Notes: generated from the letters alone by a model not told the origin. 14,186 nucleotides of DNA from JBECKR01 sp040235415 (GCA_040235415.1 JBECKR010000190.1:1-14186), one strand, 5' to 3'. Shown: positions 6,908 through 13,630, counted from the first letter of the stretch. Program-made: numbers and translations.

Positions 6908-7816
6908 ATGACTCCCCCCCGAGAGCCCGCGGCGGAGCCGGCGTTCGCCGCCGAGCTCGAGAACTTCCAGGACATCGCTCGCGCGATCGTGCCGTCCCCC
7001 GGCGAGATTCCTCGCCTCGACGGTCTCGACATCGCGGGCTTCACTCTCCCGCTGCGCGGCGTCGTCGGCGGGGACCACGTCCTGTACATCGACTTCAACC
7101 GGCGCTACGACCTCGACGCGCGAATCCGCGAGGCGCGCGCCGAGGGTCGGCACGACGTCGTCGAAAAGCTCGAGCGCAACCGCCAGCGAGCGGGGATCCT
7201 CCTGGCCGACGTCGCCGGCCACCGCATCACGGACGCCGCCGTGGCGGCGATGCTGCACCAGGCGTTCCTGCTCGGGACGTACTACGAGCTCGACCGCCAC
7301 GGCGAGATCACGACGCAGCTGTTCGAGCACATCAAGACGCGGTTCTTCGAGACCTCGAGCGTGCGGCGGTTCTTCACGATGATCTACGGCGAGATCTCGA
7401 TCGCCGGAACGTTCCGGTTCGTATCGGCGGGGCACCCCGCGCCGGTCGTGTTCTCGAGGCAGTACGGCCGCATCATGCGCATCAGCGAGGACCGAACCCT
7501 GACGGTGACGCCGGTCGGGATGTTCCCGTCGAGCGTCGGGGTCGACGCCCGCCGCAACCTGCCGTCCTACGGCTACGAAGAGCGCTACACGGTCAACGAG
7601 ATCAACCTCCTCGGGACCGGCGATCTCCTGGTGCTCGCGACCGACGGACTGTTCGACCACGCCGAAGGGACGTACTACCCGGCGGCGTTCGAGCGCTGTC
7701 TCGTGGACCAAGCCGACCGACCCGCGCACGAGGTCGTGCACGCGATCCGGGCGGGCCTGCTCGCGTTCGCGCCGCCGCGCGACGACGTCAGCGTCGTCGT
7801 CATCAAGAAGGTCTGA
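6908..7816 (+). CDS. PP2C/SpoIIE (RsbU-like) serine/threonine phosphatase
   Basis: The 302-residue protein has a metal-dependent SpoIIE-type phosphatase domain, the class that dephosphorylates anti-sigma-antagonist proteins in partner-switching systems. The metal-binding acidic residues are visible: D56 in VVGGDHVLY, D101 in ADVAGH, D246 in ATDGLFDH and D292/D293 in PRDDVSVVVI. FTMIYGEI and FVSAGHPAPVV are the usual core strands. Between the first and second metal motifs there are about 45 residues instead of the usual 15 or so, including a charged segment around 66-95 (RIREARAEGRHDVVEKLERN). There is no recognisable N-terminal sensor, receiver or membrane domain, so the input must come from a partner protein. 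The ATG at 6908 was chosen because a promoter lies just upstream; a clear Shine-Dalgarno is lacking. No STAS or anti-sigma kinase gene is in the window. Confidence 0.88.
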   Translation: MTPPREPAAEPAFAAELENFQDIARAIVPSPGEIPRLDGLDIAGFTLPLRGVVGGDHVLYIDFNRRYDLDARIREARAEGRHDVVEKLERNRQRAGILLADVAGHRITDAAVAAMLHQAFLLGTYYELDRHGEITTQLFEHIKTRFFETSSVRRFFTMIYGEISIAGTFRFVSAGHPAPVVFSRQYGRIMRISEDRTLTVTPVGMFPSSVGVDARRNLPSYGYEERYTVNEINLLGTGDLLVLATDGLFDHAEGTYYPAAFERCLVDQADRPAHEVVHAIRAGLLAFAPPRDDVSVVVIKKV

Positions 7817-7972
7817 GTCGACGCGCTCCGTCCTACCCGGAGGACGCCTCGACCGCGGTCGGGGACGCGGGTGCCGGGTTTCGGGCGGCGCCTTCGTTCC
7901 CGTCCGCTGGCATCGTCGTTGCATCTATTCCTTGGCGAGATGAGGGAAGCCCACAAGGCCAAGAGGTATGAC

Positions 7973-8581
7973 ATGAATACGAAGAAGATCTTCGTGCTGG
8001 TCTCGGCGCTCGCGCTGACCGCGACGGCGGCGCTCGCAGGAACCGGCCGGAGTACGAGCGAGGATTTCGGCACCGCCACGTGGCGCGAGCGCACCGAGGG
8101 CGTCACCCTGATGGTCTCGAGCTACGCCGCGTCGGTGCGATCGGGCGAGTTCGTCCCGCTGCAGATCGCGGTCGCCGCTCGCGATACGGGCAAGACCCTC
8201 GAGGTCACGCCCGAGTCGTTCATCCTGATCGACGAGAACGGCAACCGCTACGCCGCGGCGTCCTGGAACCAGATCCGGGAGTACGGCCAGGCGACCTACG
8301 ACGCGTCGCTGATGCGGGCGTTCCCGATGCCGGTCGGCGAGCAGTTCGGCGCGCTGCAGCGCGTCCCGTCGAGGTTCTACCCCGACGTCAAGGGGTTCGG
8401 CACGGTCATCCGCGACGTCTCGCTCCCGCCGTTCACCTGGTTCCACGACGTGCTGTACTTCCCGTACCCCGAGGCCGGACTGAACGGCGTGCTGACGCTG
8501 CAGTTCCAGCCGAAGGGGCTCGATCACCCGGTCGACGTCCGCTTCCGGGTCGGTGAGGCCGGCAACCGCGCCAGCCGCTGA
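7973..8581 (+). CDS. Small exported protein of unknown function
   Basis: The 202-residue product begins MNTKKIFVLVSALALTATAA followed by LAG: a basic start, a hydrophobic core and an ALA cleavage site after residue 22, so it should be exported to the periplasm. The mature part is about 180 residues, rich in alternating hydrophobic and polar residues with many aromatics (SFILIDENGNRY, FTWFHDVLYFPYPE). This suggests a beta-sandwich or Ig-like fold, but I recognise no family. There is no lipobox and no further membrane segment. The ATG is supported by AGAGG 6 bp upstream; an open reading extends upstream to 7871 but would bury the signal peptide. It follows the phosphatase gene after 156 bp and may be transcribed separately. 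No function is assigned. Confidence 0.8.
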   Translation: MNTKKIFVLVSALALTATAALAGTGRSTSEDFGTATWRERTEGVTLMVSSYAASVRSGEFVPLQIAVAARDTGKTLEVTPESFILIDENGNRYAAASWNQIREYGQATYDASLMRAFPMPVGEQFGALQRVPSRFYPDVKGFGTVIRDVSLPPFTWFHDVLYFPYPEAGLNGVLTLQFQPKGLDHPVDVRFRVGEAGNRASR

Positions 8582-8613
8582 GCCCGCGAGAGACGAGGTT
8601 CGCGAGACGGGGC

Positions 8614-8635
8614 GCGCTCACCCTGGGTGACGCGC
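8614..8635 (+). terminator. Weak hairpin after the exported-protein gene
   Basis: GCGCTCACCC and GGGTGACGCGC pair around a single central T with one bulged C. The hairpin lies about 35 bp after the stop at 8581. It has no T-tract, so intrinsic termination is uncertain. The rest of the 173-bp gap holds only the candidate promoter for the transporter. Confidence 0.25.
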
Positions 8636-8714
8636 TCCGTTCGCGTCCGGCCCGCTCCGGATCAGACGCGGCGTAGATCTCGAGGCTCATGGCCGCTTCC
8701 CGTCCGCAACGGCG

Positions 8715-8744
8715 TTGGATTCCGCCTACCGGCGGTGACACAAT
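8715..8744 (+). promoter_or_regulatory. Candidate promoter for the CDF transporter gene
   Basis: TTGGAT at 8715-8720 and CACAAT at 8739-8744 are 18 bp apart, ending about 10 bp before the ATG at 8755. If used, the mRNA would be leaderless or nearly so, consistent with the lack of a Shine-Dalgarno there. Confidence 0.3.
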
Positions 8745-8754
8745 CGCCGTCGCC

Positions 8755-9690
8755 ATGGAGCTTCCGTCCAAGCTTACCCCCACCGCGGTGCGGCAGATGC
8801 GGCTCGCGATGCGGCTGTCGCTCGTGTTCGGAGCGCTGCTCGTCACCGGCAAGCTCGCGGCGTACGTGTTCACGGGGTCGGCCGCGATCCTGTCGGACGC
8901 CGCGGAGTCGGTGATCCACGAGGTCGCGGTCGCGTTCGCGGCGTTCAGCCTGTGGCTCAGCCAGAAGCCGGCCGACTCGAGGTTCCGGTACGGGTACGAG
9001 CGGATCAGCTACTTCTCGGCCGGGTTCGAGGGGGCGCTGATCGGGCTCGCGGCCGTGTACATCATCTGGGCCGCGGTCGAGAAGTGGCTGCGCGGGCTGG
9101 AGCTCCAGAATCTCGGATGGGGGACGGGAGCCGTGCTGGCGGCGGCGATCGTCAACCTCGCGCTGGGAACGTATCTCGTGCGCACCGGGCGTCGCACGCA
9201 CTCGATCATCCTCGAGGCGAACGGCAAGCACGTCCTGACGGACTGCTGGACGAGCTTCGGGGTCGTGATCGGGTTGCTGCTCGTCATCGTGACCGGATGG
9301 AAGCCGTTCGATCCGCTGTGCGCGATCGCGGTGGCGCTCAACATCCTGTGGTCGGGCGGCCGGCTCGTGTGGCGGTCGGTCAGCGGTCTCATGGACTACG
9401 CCGATCCCGAGGTCGGCGAGGCTCTTCGCCGCCGTCTCGAGGAGCTGTGCTCCGAGTTCCACGTCAGGTATCACGGCCTGCGGTTCCGCAGCACCGGCTA
9501 CCGCATCCTGGTCGAGGTCCACCTGCTGTTTCCGTACGGCGAGGCGGTGGGCGAGGCCCACCGCGCCGCGACCGAGATCGAGGAGCGGCTGCCGCGTGGT
9601 CTCGGATTCCCGATCGAGGTCGTCACCCACCTGGAGGCGCTCGAGGACCACGAGCGCGTCCACGGCGAGCGCCACTTCACCGGCGTGTAG
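8755..9690 (+). CDS. Cation diffusion facilitator (CDF) family metal transporter
   Basis: The 311-residue inner-membrane protein has about six hydrophobic segments (roughly 20-40, 50-67, 90-110, 122-142, 163-182, 187-205) and a cytoplasmic C-terminal domain (215-311) ending VVTHLEALEDHE, as in CDF proton antiporters that export Zn, Fe, Mn or Co. In the fifth segment the metal motif HxxxD is intact (H159, D163). In the second segment, where H/DxxxD is expected, the sequence is SDAAESVIHEVA, giving E51 and H55. The usual loop HPYGHGK-type motif is FRYGYER, lacking both histidines. So it is a CDF protein, but the metal cannot be assigned. The start at 8755 is preferred because the domain begins there; an in-frame ATG at 8689 (GAGG 3 bp upstream) is possible. 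A strong terminator follows the stop directly. Confidence 0.9.
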   Translation: MELPSKLTPTAVRQMRLAMRLSLVFGALLVTGKLAAYVFTGSAAILSDAAESVIHEVAVAFAAFSLWLSQKPADSRFRYGYERISYFSAGFEGALIGLAAVYIIWAAVEKWLRGLELQNLGWGTGAVLAAAIVNLALGTYLVRTGRRTHSIILEANGKHVLTDCWTSFGVVIGLLLVIVTGWKPFDPLCAIAVALNILWSGGRLVWRSVSGLMDYADPEVGEALRRRLEELCSEFHVRYHGLRFRSTGYRILVEVHLLFPYGEAVGEAHRAATEIEERLPRGLGFPIEVVTHLEALEDHERVHGERHFTGV

Positions 9691-9693
9691 AAT

Positions 9694-9708
9694 CGGTGTC
9701 TGACACCG
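9694..9708. repeat. REP-like palindrome, copy 1 (CGGTGTCTGACACCG)
   Basis: The 15-bp unit is a perfect palindrome around one central base. The same core occurs twice, head to head, at 11386-11412, and a half-site CGGTGTC occurs at 9722-9728. Extragenic position, palindromy and several copies in one window fit a REP-type element. Such elements are often spread by REP-associated tyrosine transposases, but no transposase gene is in this window. Confidence 0.7.
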
Positions 9709-9715
9709 TTTTTTT
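9694..9715 (+). terminator. Intrinsic terminator after the CDF gene
   Basis: A CGGTGT/ACACCG stem with a CTG loop (9694-9708) is followed by seven T residues (9709-9715), beginning 4 bp after the transporter's stop codon. This is a textbook Rho-independent terminator and separates the transporter from the sigma-factor cassette. The stem is a copy of the palindromic repeat found again at 11386-11412. Confidence 0.8.
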
Positions 9716-9724
9716 ATGATGCGG

Positions 9725-9751
9725 TGTCGATCGGGAGCGCGGGCGCGCGTC
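9725..9751 (+). promoter_or_regulatory. Candidate ECF42-type promoter for the YCII-sigma pair
   Basis: TGTCGA at 9725-9730 is followed after 17 bp by CGTC at 9748-9751. From memory, ECF42 sigma factors recognise TGTCGA at -35 and CGA/TC at -10, in front of genes for DGPF/YCII proteins. Transcription would begin close to the Shine-Dalgarno GGAGGG (9760-9765). This implies that the cassette is transcribed by its own sigma factor. Confidence 0.55.
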
Positions 9752-9772
9752 TCATTCGCGGAGGGCACGACG

Positions 9773-10135
9773 ATGCAGTACATGCTCCTGATCTACGACC
9801 GTGAGGCCGACTGGGAGGCGATGACCGAGAACGAGCGCGGCCGCGTGTTCGCCGAGTACCGTGGGTTCACCGACTCGATCGTGAAGTCCGGGCACTACCG
9901 CGCCGGCGACGCGCTGCAGCCGACCGCGACCGCCACGACGGTGCGGGTCCGGAACGGCAAGGCGTTGACGACCGACGGACCGTTCGCCGAGACGCGCGAG
10001 CAGCTCGGCGGGTACTATCTCGTCGACGCCGAGGACCTCGACGCGGCGATCGCGATCGCGGCGCGCATCCCGAGCGCCCGGGCGGGTTCGATCGAGGTCC
10101 GGCCGGTGCTCGACACCGAGTCGTCGCCGGAGTGA
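9773..10135 (+). CDS. DGPF/YCII-domain protein paired with an ECF42 sigma factor
   Basis: The 120-residue alpha-beta barrel-type protein starts MQYMLLIYDREADW and carries the DGPFAET motif (residues 68-74) with GGYYLVDAEDLDAAI after it, diagnostic of the YCII-related proteins encoded beside ECF42 sigma factors. Their biochemical role is not established. YciI relatives have a ferredoxin-like fold and some act as small enzymes. It is soluble, with no signal peptide. The ATG at 9773 is chosen for GGAGGG 7 bp upstream. The TGA lies inside the GTGA that starts the sigma gene, so the two are co-translated. Confidence 0.9.
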   Translation: MQYMLLIYDREADWEAMTENERGRVFAEYRGFTDSIVKSGHYRAGDALQPTATATTVRVRNGKALTTDGPFAETREQLGGYYLVDAEDLDAAIAIAARIPSARAGSIEVRPVLDTESSPE

Positions 10136-11394
10136 GCCGACGGTTGGTCGAAGCCGTTTCCGACACGGTCGCACGCGTCCACCGCGAGTCCTACGGCCGG
10201 ATCCTGGCGACGCTGATCCGGATCCTGGGCGACTTCGACCTCGCGGAGGACGCCCTCGCGGGCGCGTTCGAGAAGGCGCTCGAGCGCTGGCCGTCCGTCG
10301 GCGTGCCCGACAACCCGTTCGCCTGGCTCGTACGATCGGCGCGCAACGCGGCCGTCGACGTGCTGCGGCGACGCCGCCGGATGGAAGCGATCAAGGAGCG
10401 GCTCCCCGAGCTCTCCCGGCTTTCCCGGGATGACCGGGAGGACGCGCTCGGCGAAGGGTTCCCGGATGATCGCCTGCGCCTGGTGTTCACCTGCTGCCAC
10501 CCCGCGCTCGCGCTCGAGGCCCGGGTCGCGCTGACGCTCCGGACGCTCGGCGGGCTTACGACCGACGAGATCGCCCGGGCGTTCCTGGTGCCGCCGACGA
10601 CCATGGCGCAGCGTCTCGTTCGTGCGAAGCGCAAGATCCGCGAGGCGGGGATCCCGTACCGCGTGCCGGATCCCGCGGAGCTCCCGGATCGGCTCGCCGG
10701 AGTCCTGGCGGTGCTCTACCTCGTGTTCAACGAGGGCTACGCCGCCACCGCGGGCGACGACCTCGTGCGCCGCGATCTCTGCGCGGAAGCGATCCGGCTC
10801 GCGCGCGTCCTGGCGAGCCTGGCCCCGGACGAGACCGAGGCACGGGCTCTGCTCGGCCTCATGCTGCTGCACGATTCGCGACGGGACGCGAGAACCTCCG
10901 CGGACGGCTCGATCGTGCTGCTCGAGGAGCAGGACCGCGCCGCCTGGGACCACCGCCAGATCGCCGAAGGTCTCGGGATCGTCGAGCTCGCGCTGCGCTC
11001 GGGCCCGGCGGGACCGTACGGGGTCCAGGCGGCGATCGCGGCGGTGCACGCGCGCGCGCGGCATCCGGGCGACACCGACTGGCGCCAGATCGCGGCGCTG
11101 TACTCGGTGCTCGTGCGGATGACGCCGAGTCCGGTCGTCGAGCTCAACCGCGCCGTCGCCGTCGCGATGGCGGACGGCCCCGAGACCGGCCTCAAGCTGA
11201 TCGAGATTCTCGCGATCGGCGGTCGGCTCGACGCCTACGCTCCGTTCCACTCCGCCCGCGCCGATCTCCTCCGCCGGCTCGACCGCCGCGCGGAGGCCGC
11301 CGACGCCTACCGCCGCGCCCTCGGCCTCACCGGCAACCTCCCCGAGCGCCGCTTCCTCGAGCGCCGCCTCGCCGAGCTCGAACGGGGTGTCTGA
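10132..11394 (+). CDS. ECF42-family RNA polymerase sigma factor with long C-terminal extension
   Basis: The 420-residue sigma factor has region 2 at about 18-82 (RILGDFDLAEDALAGAFEKA, then WLVRSARNAAVDVLRRR) and region 4 at about 115-170 (TCCHPAL, LTTDEIARAFLVPPTTMAQR, a helix-turn-helix). The remaining 245 or so residues are helical with TPR-like segments and the family marks YLVFNEGY (196-203), DRAAWDH (268-274) and NRAVA (339-343). No anti-sigma factor is adjacent, as is usual for ECF42; the C-terminal extension is thought to control activity. The GTG start overlaps the YCII stop by 4 bp. The last codons (GGT GTC TGA) fall inside a palindromic repeat, so the terminal Val and the stop come from repeat DNA. 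The signal it senses is unknown. Confidence 0.93.
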   Translation: MSRRLVEAVSDTVARVHRESYGRILATLIRILGDFDLAEDALAGAFEKALERWPSVGVPDNPFAWLVRSARNAAVDVLRRRRRMEAIKERLPELSRLSRDDREDALGEGFPDDRLRLVFTCCHPALALEARVALTLRTLGGLTTDEIARAFLVPPTTMAQRLVRAKRKIREAGIPYRVPDPAELPDRLAGVLAVLYLVFNEGYAATAGDDLVRRDLCAEAIRLARVLASLAPDETEARALLGLMLLHDSRRDARTSADGSIVLLEEQDRAAWDHRQIAEGLGIVELALRSGPAGPYGVQAAIAAVHARARHPGDTDWRQIAALYSVLVRMTPSPVVELNRAVAVAMADGPETGLKLIEILAIGGRLDAYAPFHSARADLLRRLDRRAEAADAYRRALGLTGNLPERRFLERRLAELERGV

Positions 11395-11412
11395 CACCGG
11401 TGTCAGACACCG
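11386..11412. repeat. REP-like palindromes, copies 2 and 3, head to head
   Basis: GGTGTCTGACACC at 11386-11398 is followed directly by its reverse complement GGTGTCAGACACC at 11399-11411, making a perfect 26-bp palindrome of two units. It matches copy 1 at 9694-9708. It overlaps the sigma gene's stop and could fold into a hairpin after that gene, but no T-tract follows; TATCTA at 11413-11418 comes next. CTGACA at 11391-11396 lies 16 bp before that TATCTA, which together resemble a promoter reading toward efp. Confidence 0.8.
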
Positions 11413-11496
11413 TATCTACATCTCGGCGGCGGGGAGCGGGGGGTTGTGGCAAACTGTGGCGTTCGTCCGTGGACCGGACGAGAGGAGAGCGCAGCG

Positions 11497-12054
11497 ATGA
11501 AGGCGAACAACCTCCGGCGCGGTCAGATCGTCGTGTTCGAGGGCGATCTCTGGCGGGTGTTCGAGGCGGTCCACAAGACGCCCGGCAACCTCCGCGCCCA
11601 CGTCCAGACCAAGCTCAAGAACCTCCGCACCGGCGCGATGAAGGACCAGCGGTTCCGCTCCGAGGACGACGTCGAGAAGGCCCACCTCGACCAGAAGCAG
11701 ATGCAGTACCTCTACGCGGATGCCGAGGGCTACCACTTCATGGACACGACGACCTTCGAGCAGGTCGCGCTTACGGACGAGGTCCTCGGCGACGCCGTCA
11801 AGTTCCTCGTGGCCGAGACGATGATCTCGGTCGACTTCCACGACGGGAACGCCGTCGGCATCGAGCTTCCCCAGACGGTCGACCTCAAGATCGTCGAGAC
11901 CCCGCCCGAGGTGAAGGGCGGCACCGCCGGCGCGCAGCGCAAGCCGGCGACGCTCGAGACCGGACTGGTCGTGAACGTCCCGGCGTTCGTCGGTGAGGGC
12001 GAGGTCATCCGCGTTCGCACCGAGGACGCCCAGTACATGGAGCGCGTCAAGTAG
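11497..12054 (+). CDS. efp: Elongation factor P
   Basis: The 185-residue protein has the normal EF-P length and all three domains: an N-terminal KOW-like barrel (1-65), OB domain I (about 68-128, YLYADAEGYHFMDTTTFEQ) and OB domain II ending GEVIRVRTEDAQYMERV. EF-P binds between the ribosomal P and E sites and relieves stalling at polyproline stretches. The domain I loop reads KTPGNLRAHVQTKLKNLRTG. Aligned on KLKN, the tip residue that is a modified Lys (E. coli, Bacillus) or Arg32 (Pseudomonas) is Asn31 here, so EpmABC- or EarP-type modification at that site is not possible. AGGAG lies 9 bp before the ATG. It is transcribed alone after the sigma gene and converges with mltD. Polyproline and alanine-rich proteins in the window (the MltD N-terminus has six Pro in a row) would be natural clients. 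Confidence 0.96.
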   Translation: MKANNLRRGQIVVFEGDLWRVFEAVHKTPGNLRAHVQTKLKNLRTGAMKDQRFRSEDDVEKAHLDQKQMQYLYADAEGYHFMDTTTFEQVALTDEVLGDAVKFLVAETMISVDFHDGNAVGIELPQTVDLKIVETPPEVKGGTAGAQRKPATLETGLVVNVPAFVGEGEVIRVRTEDAQYMERVK

Positions 12055-12064
12055 GCGCCCGCGC

Positions 12065-13630
12065 TCAGTCGCAGTTCGGGATCTTGAGCTCCTGCCCCGG
12101 GTAGATCACGTACCGCGGCCCGCGGATGCGGTTGATCGCGGCGAGCTCGTGAATCGTCACGCAGCGGTGCCGGGCCGCGATCCGGCCGAGCGTGTCCCCG
12201 CGCCGGACGACGTACGGGATCATCGCGGGCTTCTCCGAGAACCCCGCGTCGCGGAGTTCGGCGGCGCGCGCCACGAGGTCGCCGTCGAGGCAGCGCTCGC
12301 GGTACGCCTCGACGAGCGACGCGGGCACGCGCAGCGTCCCGCCGGCCTTCACCCGATCGCCGGGCTCGAGCCGCGGATTCAGGTTCCGCAGCGTCCGGAA
12401 CCAGCCGTTGCGGACCCCTCCGACCTGGCCGAGGCAGACGGAGAGCTCGCTGATCGACGCGTCGCGCTCGAGCTCGAGGTCGGTGACCTCGGCGTCCGGT
12501 TTCGGGAGCTCGAGGCCGTAGTCGTCCGGGTGGAGGAACAGCCACGCCGCCGCGAGAATGCGGGGGACGTACTCCCGCGTCTCGCGCGGGAGCGCGTAGT
12601 ACACCCGCTTGTCCCAGAAGCTGACGTCGCCGAGCCGAGACTGCAGCCCGGCGATCCGGCCCTCGCCGCCGTTGTACGCCGCGAGCGCCTTCTCGAGGCT
12701 GTTGTTGAGCGCGCGGAACTGATCGTTGAGGTACTCGACGTTCGCCCGCGTCGCCGCGACCGGGTCGAGCCGCTGATCGAAGCCGTTCACGGTCTTGAGA
12801 CCGTACTTCATGCCGGTGTAGCGCATGAACTGCAGCGGACCCGCCGCCCCCGCGCGAGAGAACGCGTGCACCTTGACTCCGGTCTCGGTCGCCATCATCG
12901 CGAACAGCAGCGCCTCGGGCAGTCCGGCGTCGGCATACACCGGCGCGACCTCGTCGCGCAGGAAGCGGTAGTTCTCGTACGAGTCGAGCAGCATCGGCCG
13001 CAGCCAGGTCAGCCAGTCGTTGATCGCCGCCTCGACCGGCTGGTTGAGCGTGATGAGGTCGCGCAGGTCGGTCCCCTTCAGCAGCGTCACGGTCTTGCCG
13101 ATCTCGGGCACGGCCGCCACGACGTCCGAACCGGTTCCGGGCTCCGCCTCGAGCTCCGCGCCGAACCCCTCCTCCTCGTCGCCCTCGTCCGGCGTCGCCG
13201 CGGACTCCAAGGCGAACGCCTGCTTCTTGAGGGCCATGTTCTGTCGCGTCAGCAGCCGCTCGAACGCGTCGAGGATCCGGCCCATGTCGCATCCCGCGGT
13301 CCGTGCGCACAGCCGCGCCGCGCCACGCAGCCGGTTGCTCGCCGGTCCGATGCCCTCCTCGCCGGCGACCTCGTCGCCGCTCTCGAGCAGCTCGACCCCC
13401 GCCTCGTAGTCCGAGATCGCCGCGTCGACGTCGGCGTACAGCGCGCCGAGGTCGACGGCGTCCGCCGTGGACGGCTCGGGCTCGGCCGGTTCGGCGAGCG
13501 CGGGGGCCGCGGCAGGGGCCGGGGGCGGCGGGGGCGCTTCGACGGGACGCCGCGCCCCGCATCCCGCGAGGGCGGCGGCGACGAGCACCACGGCGAATCG
13601 ACGGACGACGGGACGGCGTGCGTACGTCAC
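12065..13630 (-). CDS. mltD: MltD-like membrane-bound lytic murein transglycosylase with LysM domain
   Basis: The 521-residue lipoprotein cleaves peptidoglycan glycan strands to 1,6-anhydro-muropeptides at the outer membrane. A signal sequence with lipobox LAGC (Cys24) is followed by a Pro/Ala/Glu-rich tether (30-55) and a helical region. The SLT domain (about 225-370) has the catalytic Glu249 in MMATETG, then SRAGAAGPLQFM, ALAAYNGGEGRI and ETREYVPRI. The Glu lies in ETG rather than the common ESxF. Residues about 390-436 look like a degenerate LysM-like segment, and 471-518 is a clear LysM (YVVRRGDTLGRIA ... YPGQELKIP). The GTG start was chosen because it directly precedes the basic n-region of the signal, with GAGAGG about 10 bp upstream. 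A CATAAT box (13694-13699, reverse) may be its -10. It is convergent with efp (10 bp gap) and lies 112 bp after the TonB-like gene on the same strand. Confidence 0.93.
   Translation of the reverse strand: MTYARRPVVRRFAVVLVAAALAGCGARRPVEAPPPPPAPAAAPALAEPAEPEPSTADAVDLGALYADVDAAISDYEAGVELLESGDEVAGEEGIGPASNRLRGAARLCARTAGCDMGRILDAFERLLTRQNMALKKQAFALESAATPDEGDEEEGFGAELEAEPGTGSDVVAAVPEIGKTVTLLKGTDLRDLITLNQPVEAAINDWLTWLRPMLLDSYENYRFLRDEVAPVYADAGLPEALLFAMMATETGVKVHAFSRAGAAGPLQFMRYTGMKYGLKTVNGFDQRLDPVAATRANVEYLNDQFRALNNSLEKALAAYNGGEGRIAGLQSRLGDVSFWDKRVYYALPRETREYVPRILAAAWLFLHPDDYGLELPKPDAEVTDLELERDASISELSVCLGQVGGVRNGWFRTLRNLNPRLEPGDRVKAGGTLRVPASLVEAYRERCLDGDLVARAAELRDAGFSEKPAMIPYVVRRGDTLGRIAARHRCVTIHELAAINRIRGPRYVIYPGQELKIPNCD

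Noticed and set aside
8689..8754. Upstream start for the CDF transporter
   Set aside because: The extra 22 residues are not family-like and the frame crosses a candidate promoter; GAGG 3 bp before the ATG leaves it possible but less likely.
9690..11412. Interpreting the repeat-flanked block as an insertion sequence
   Set aside because: The block encodes only a YCII protein and a sigma factor with no transposase, and no target-site duplication is apparent.
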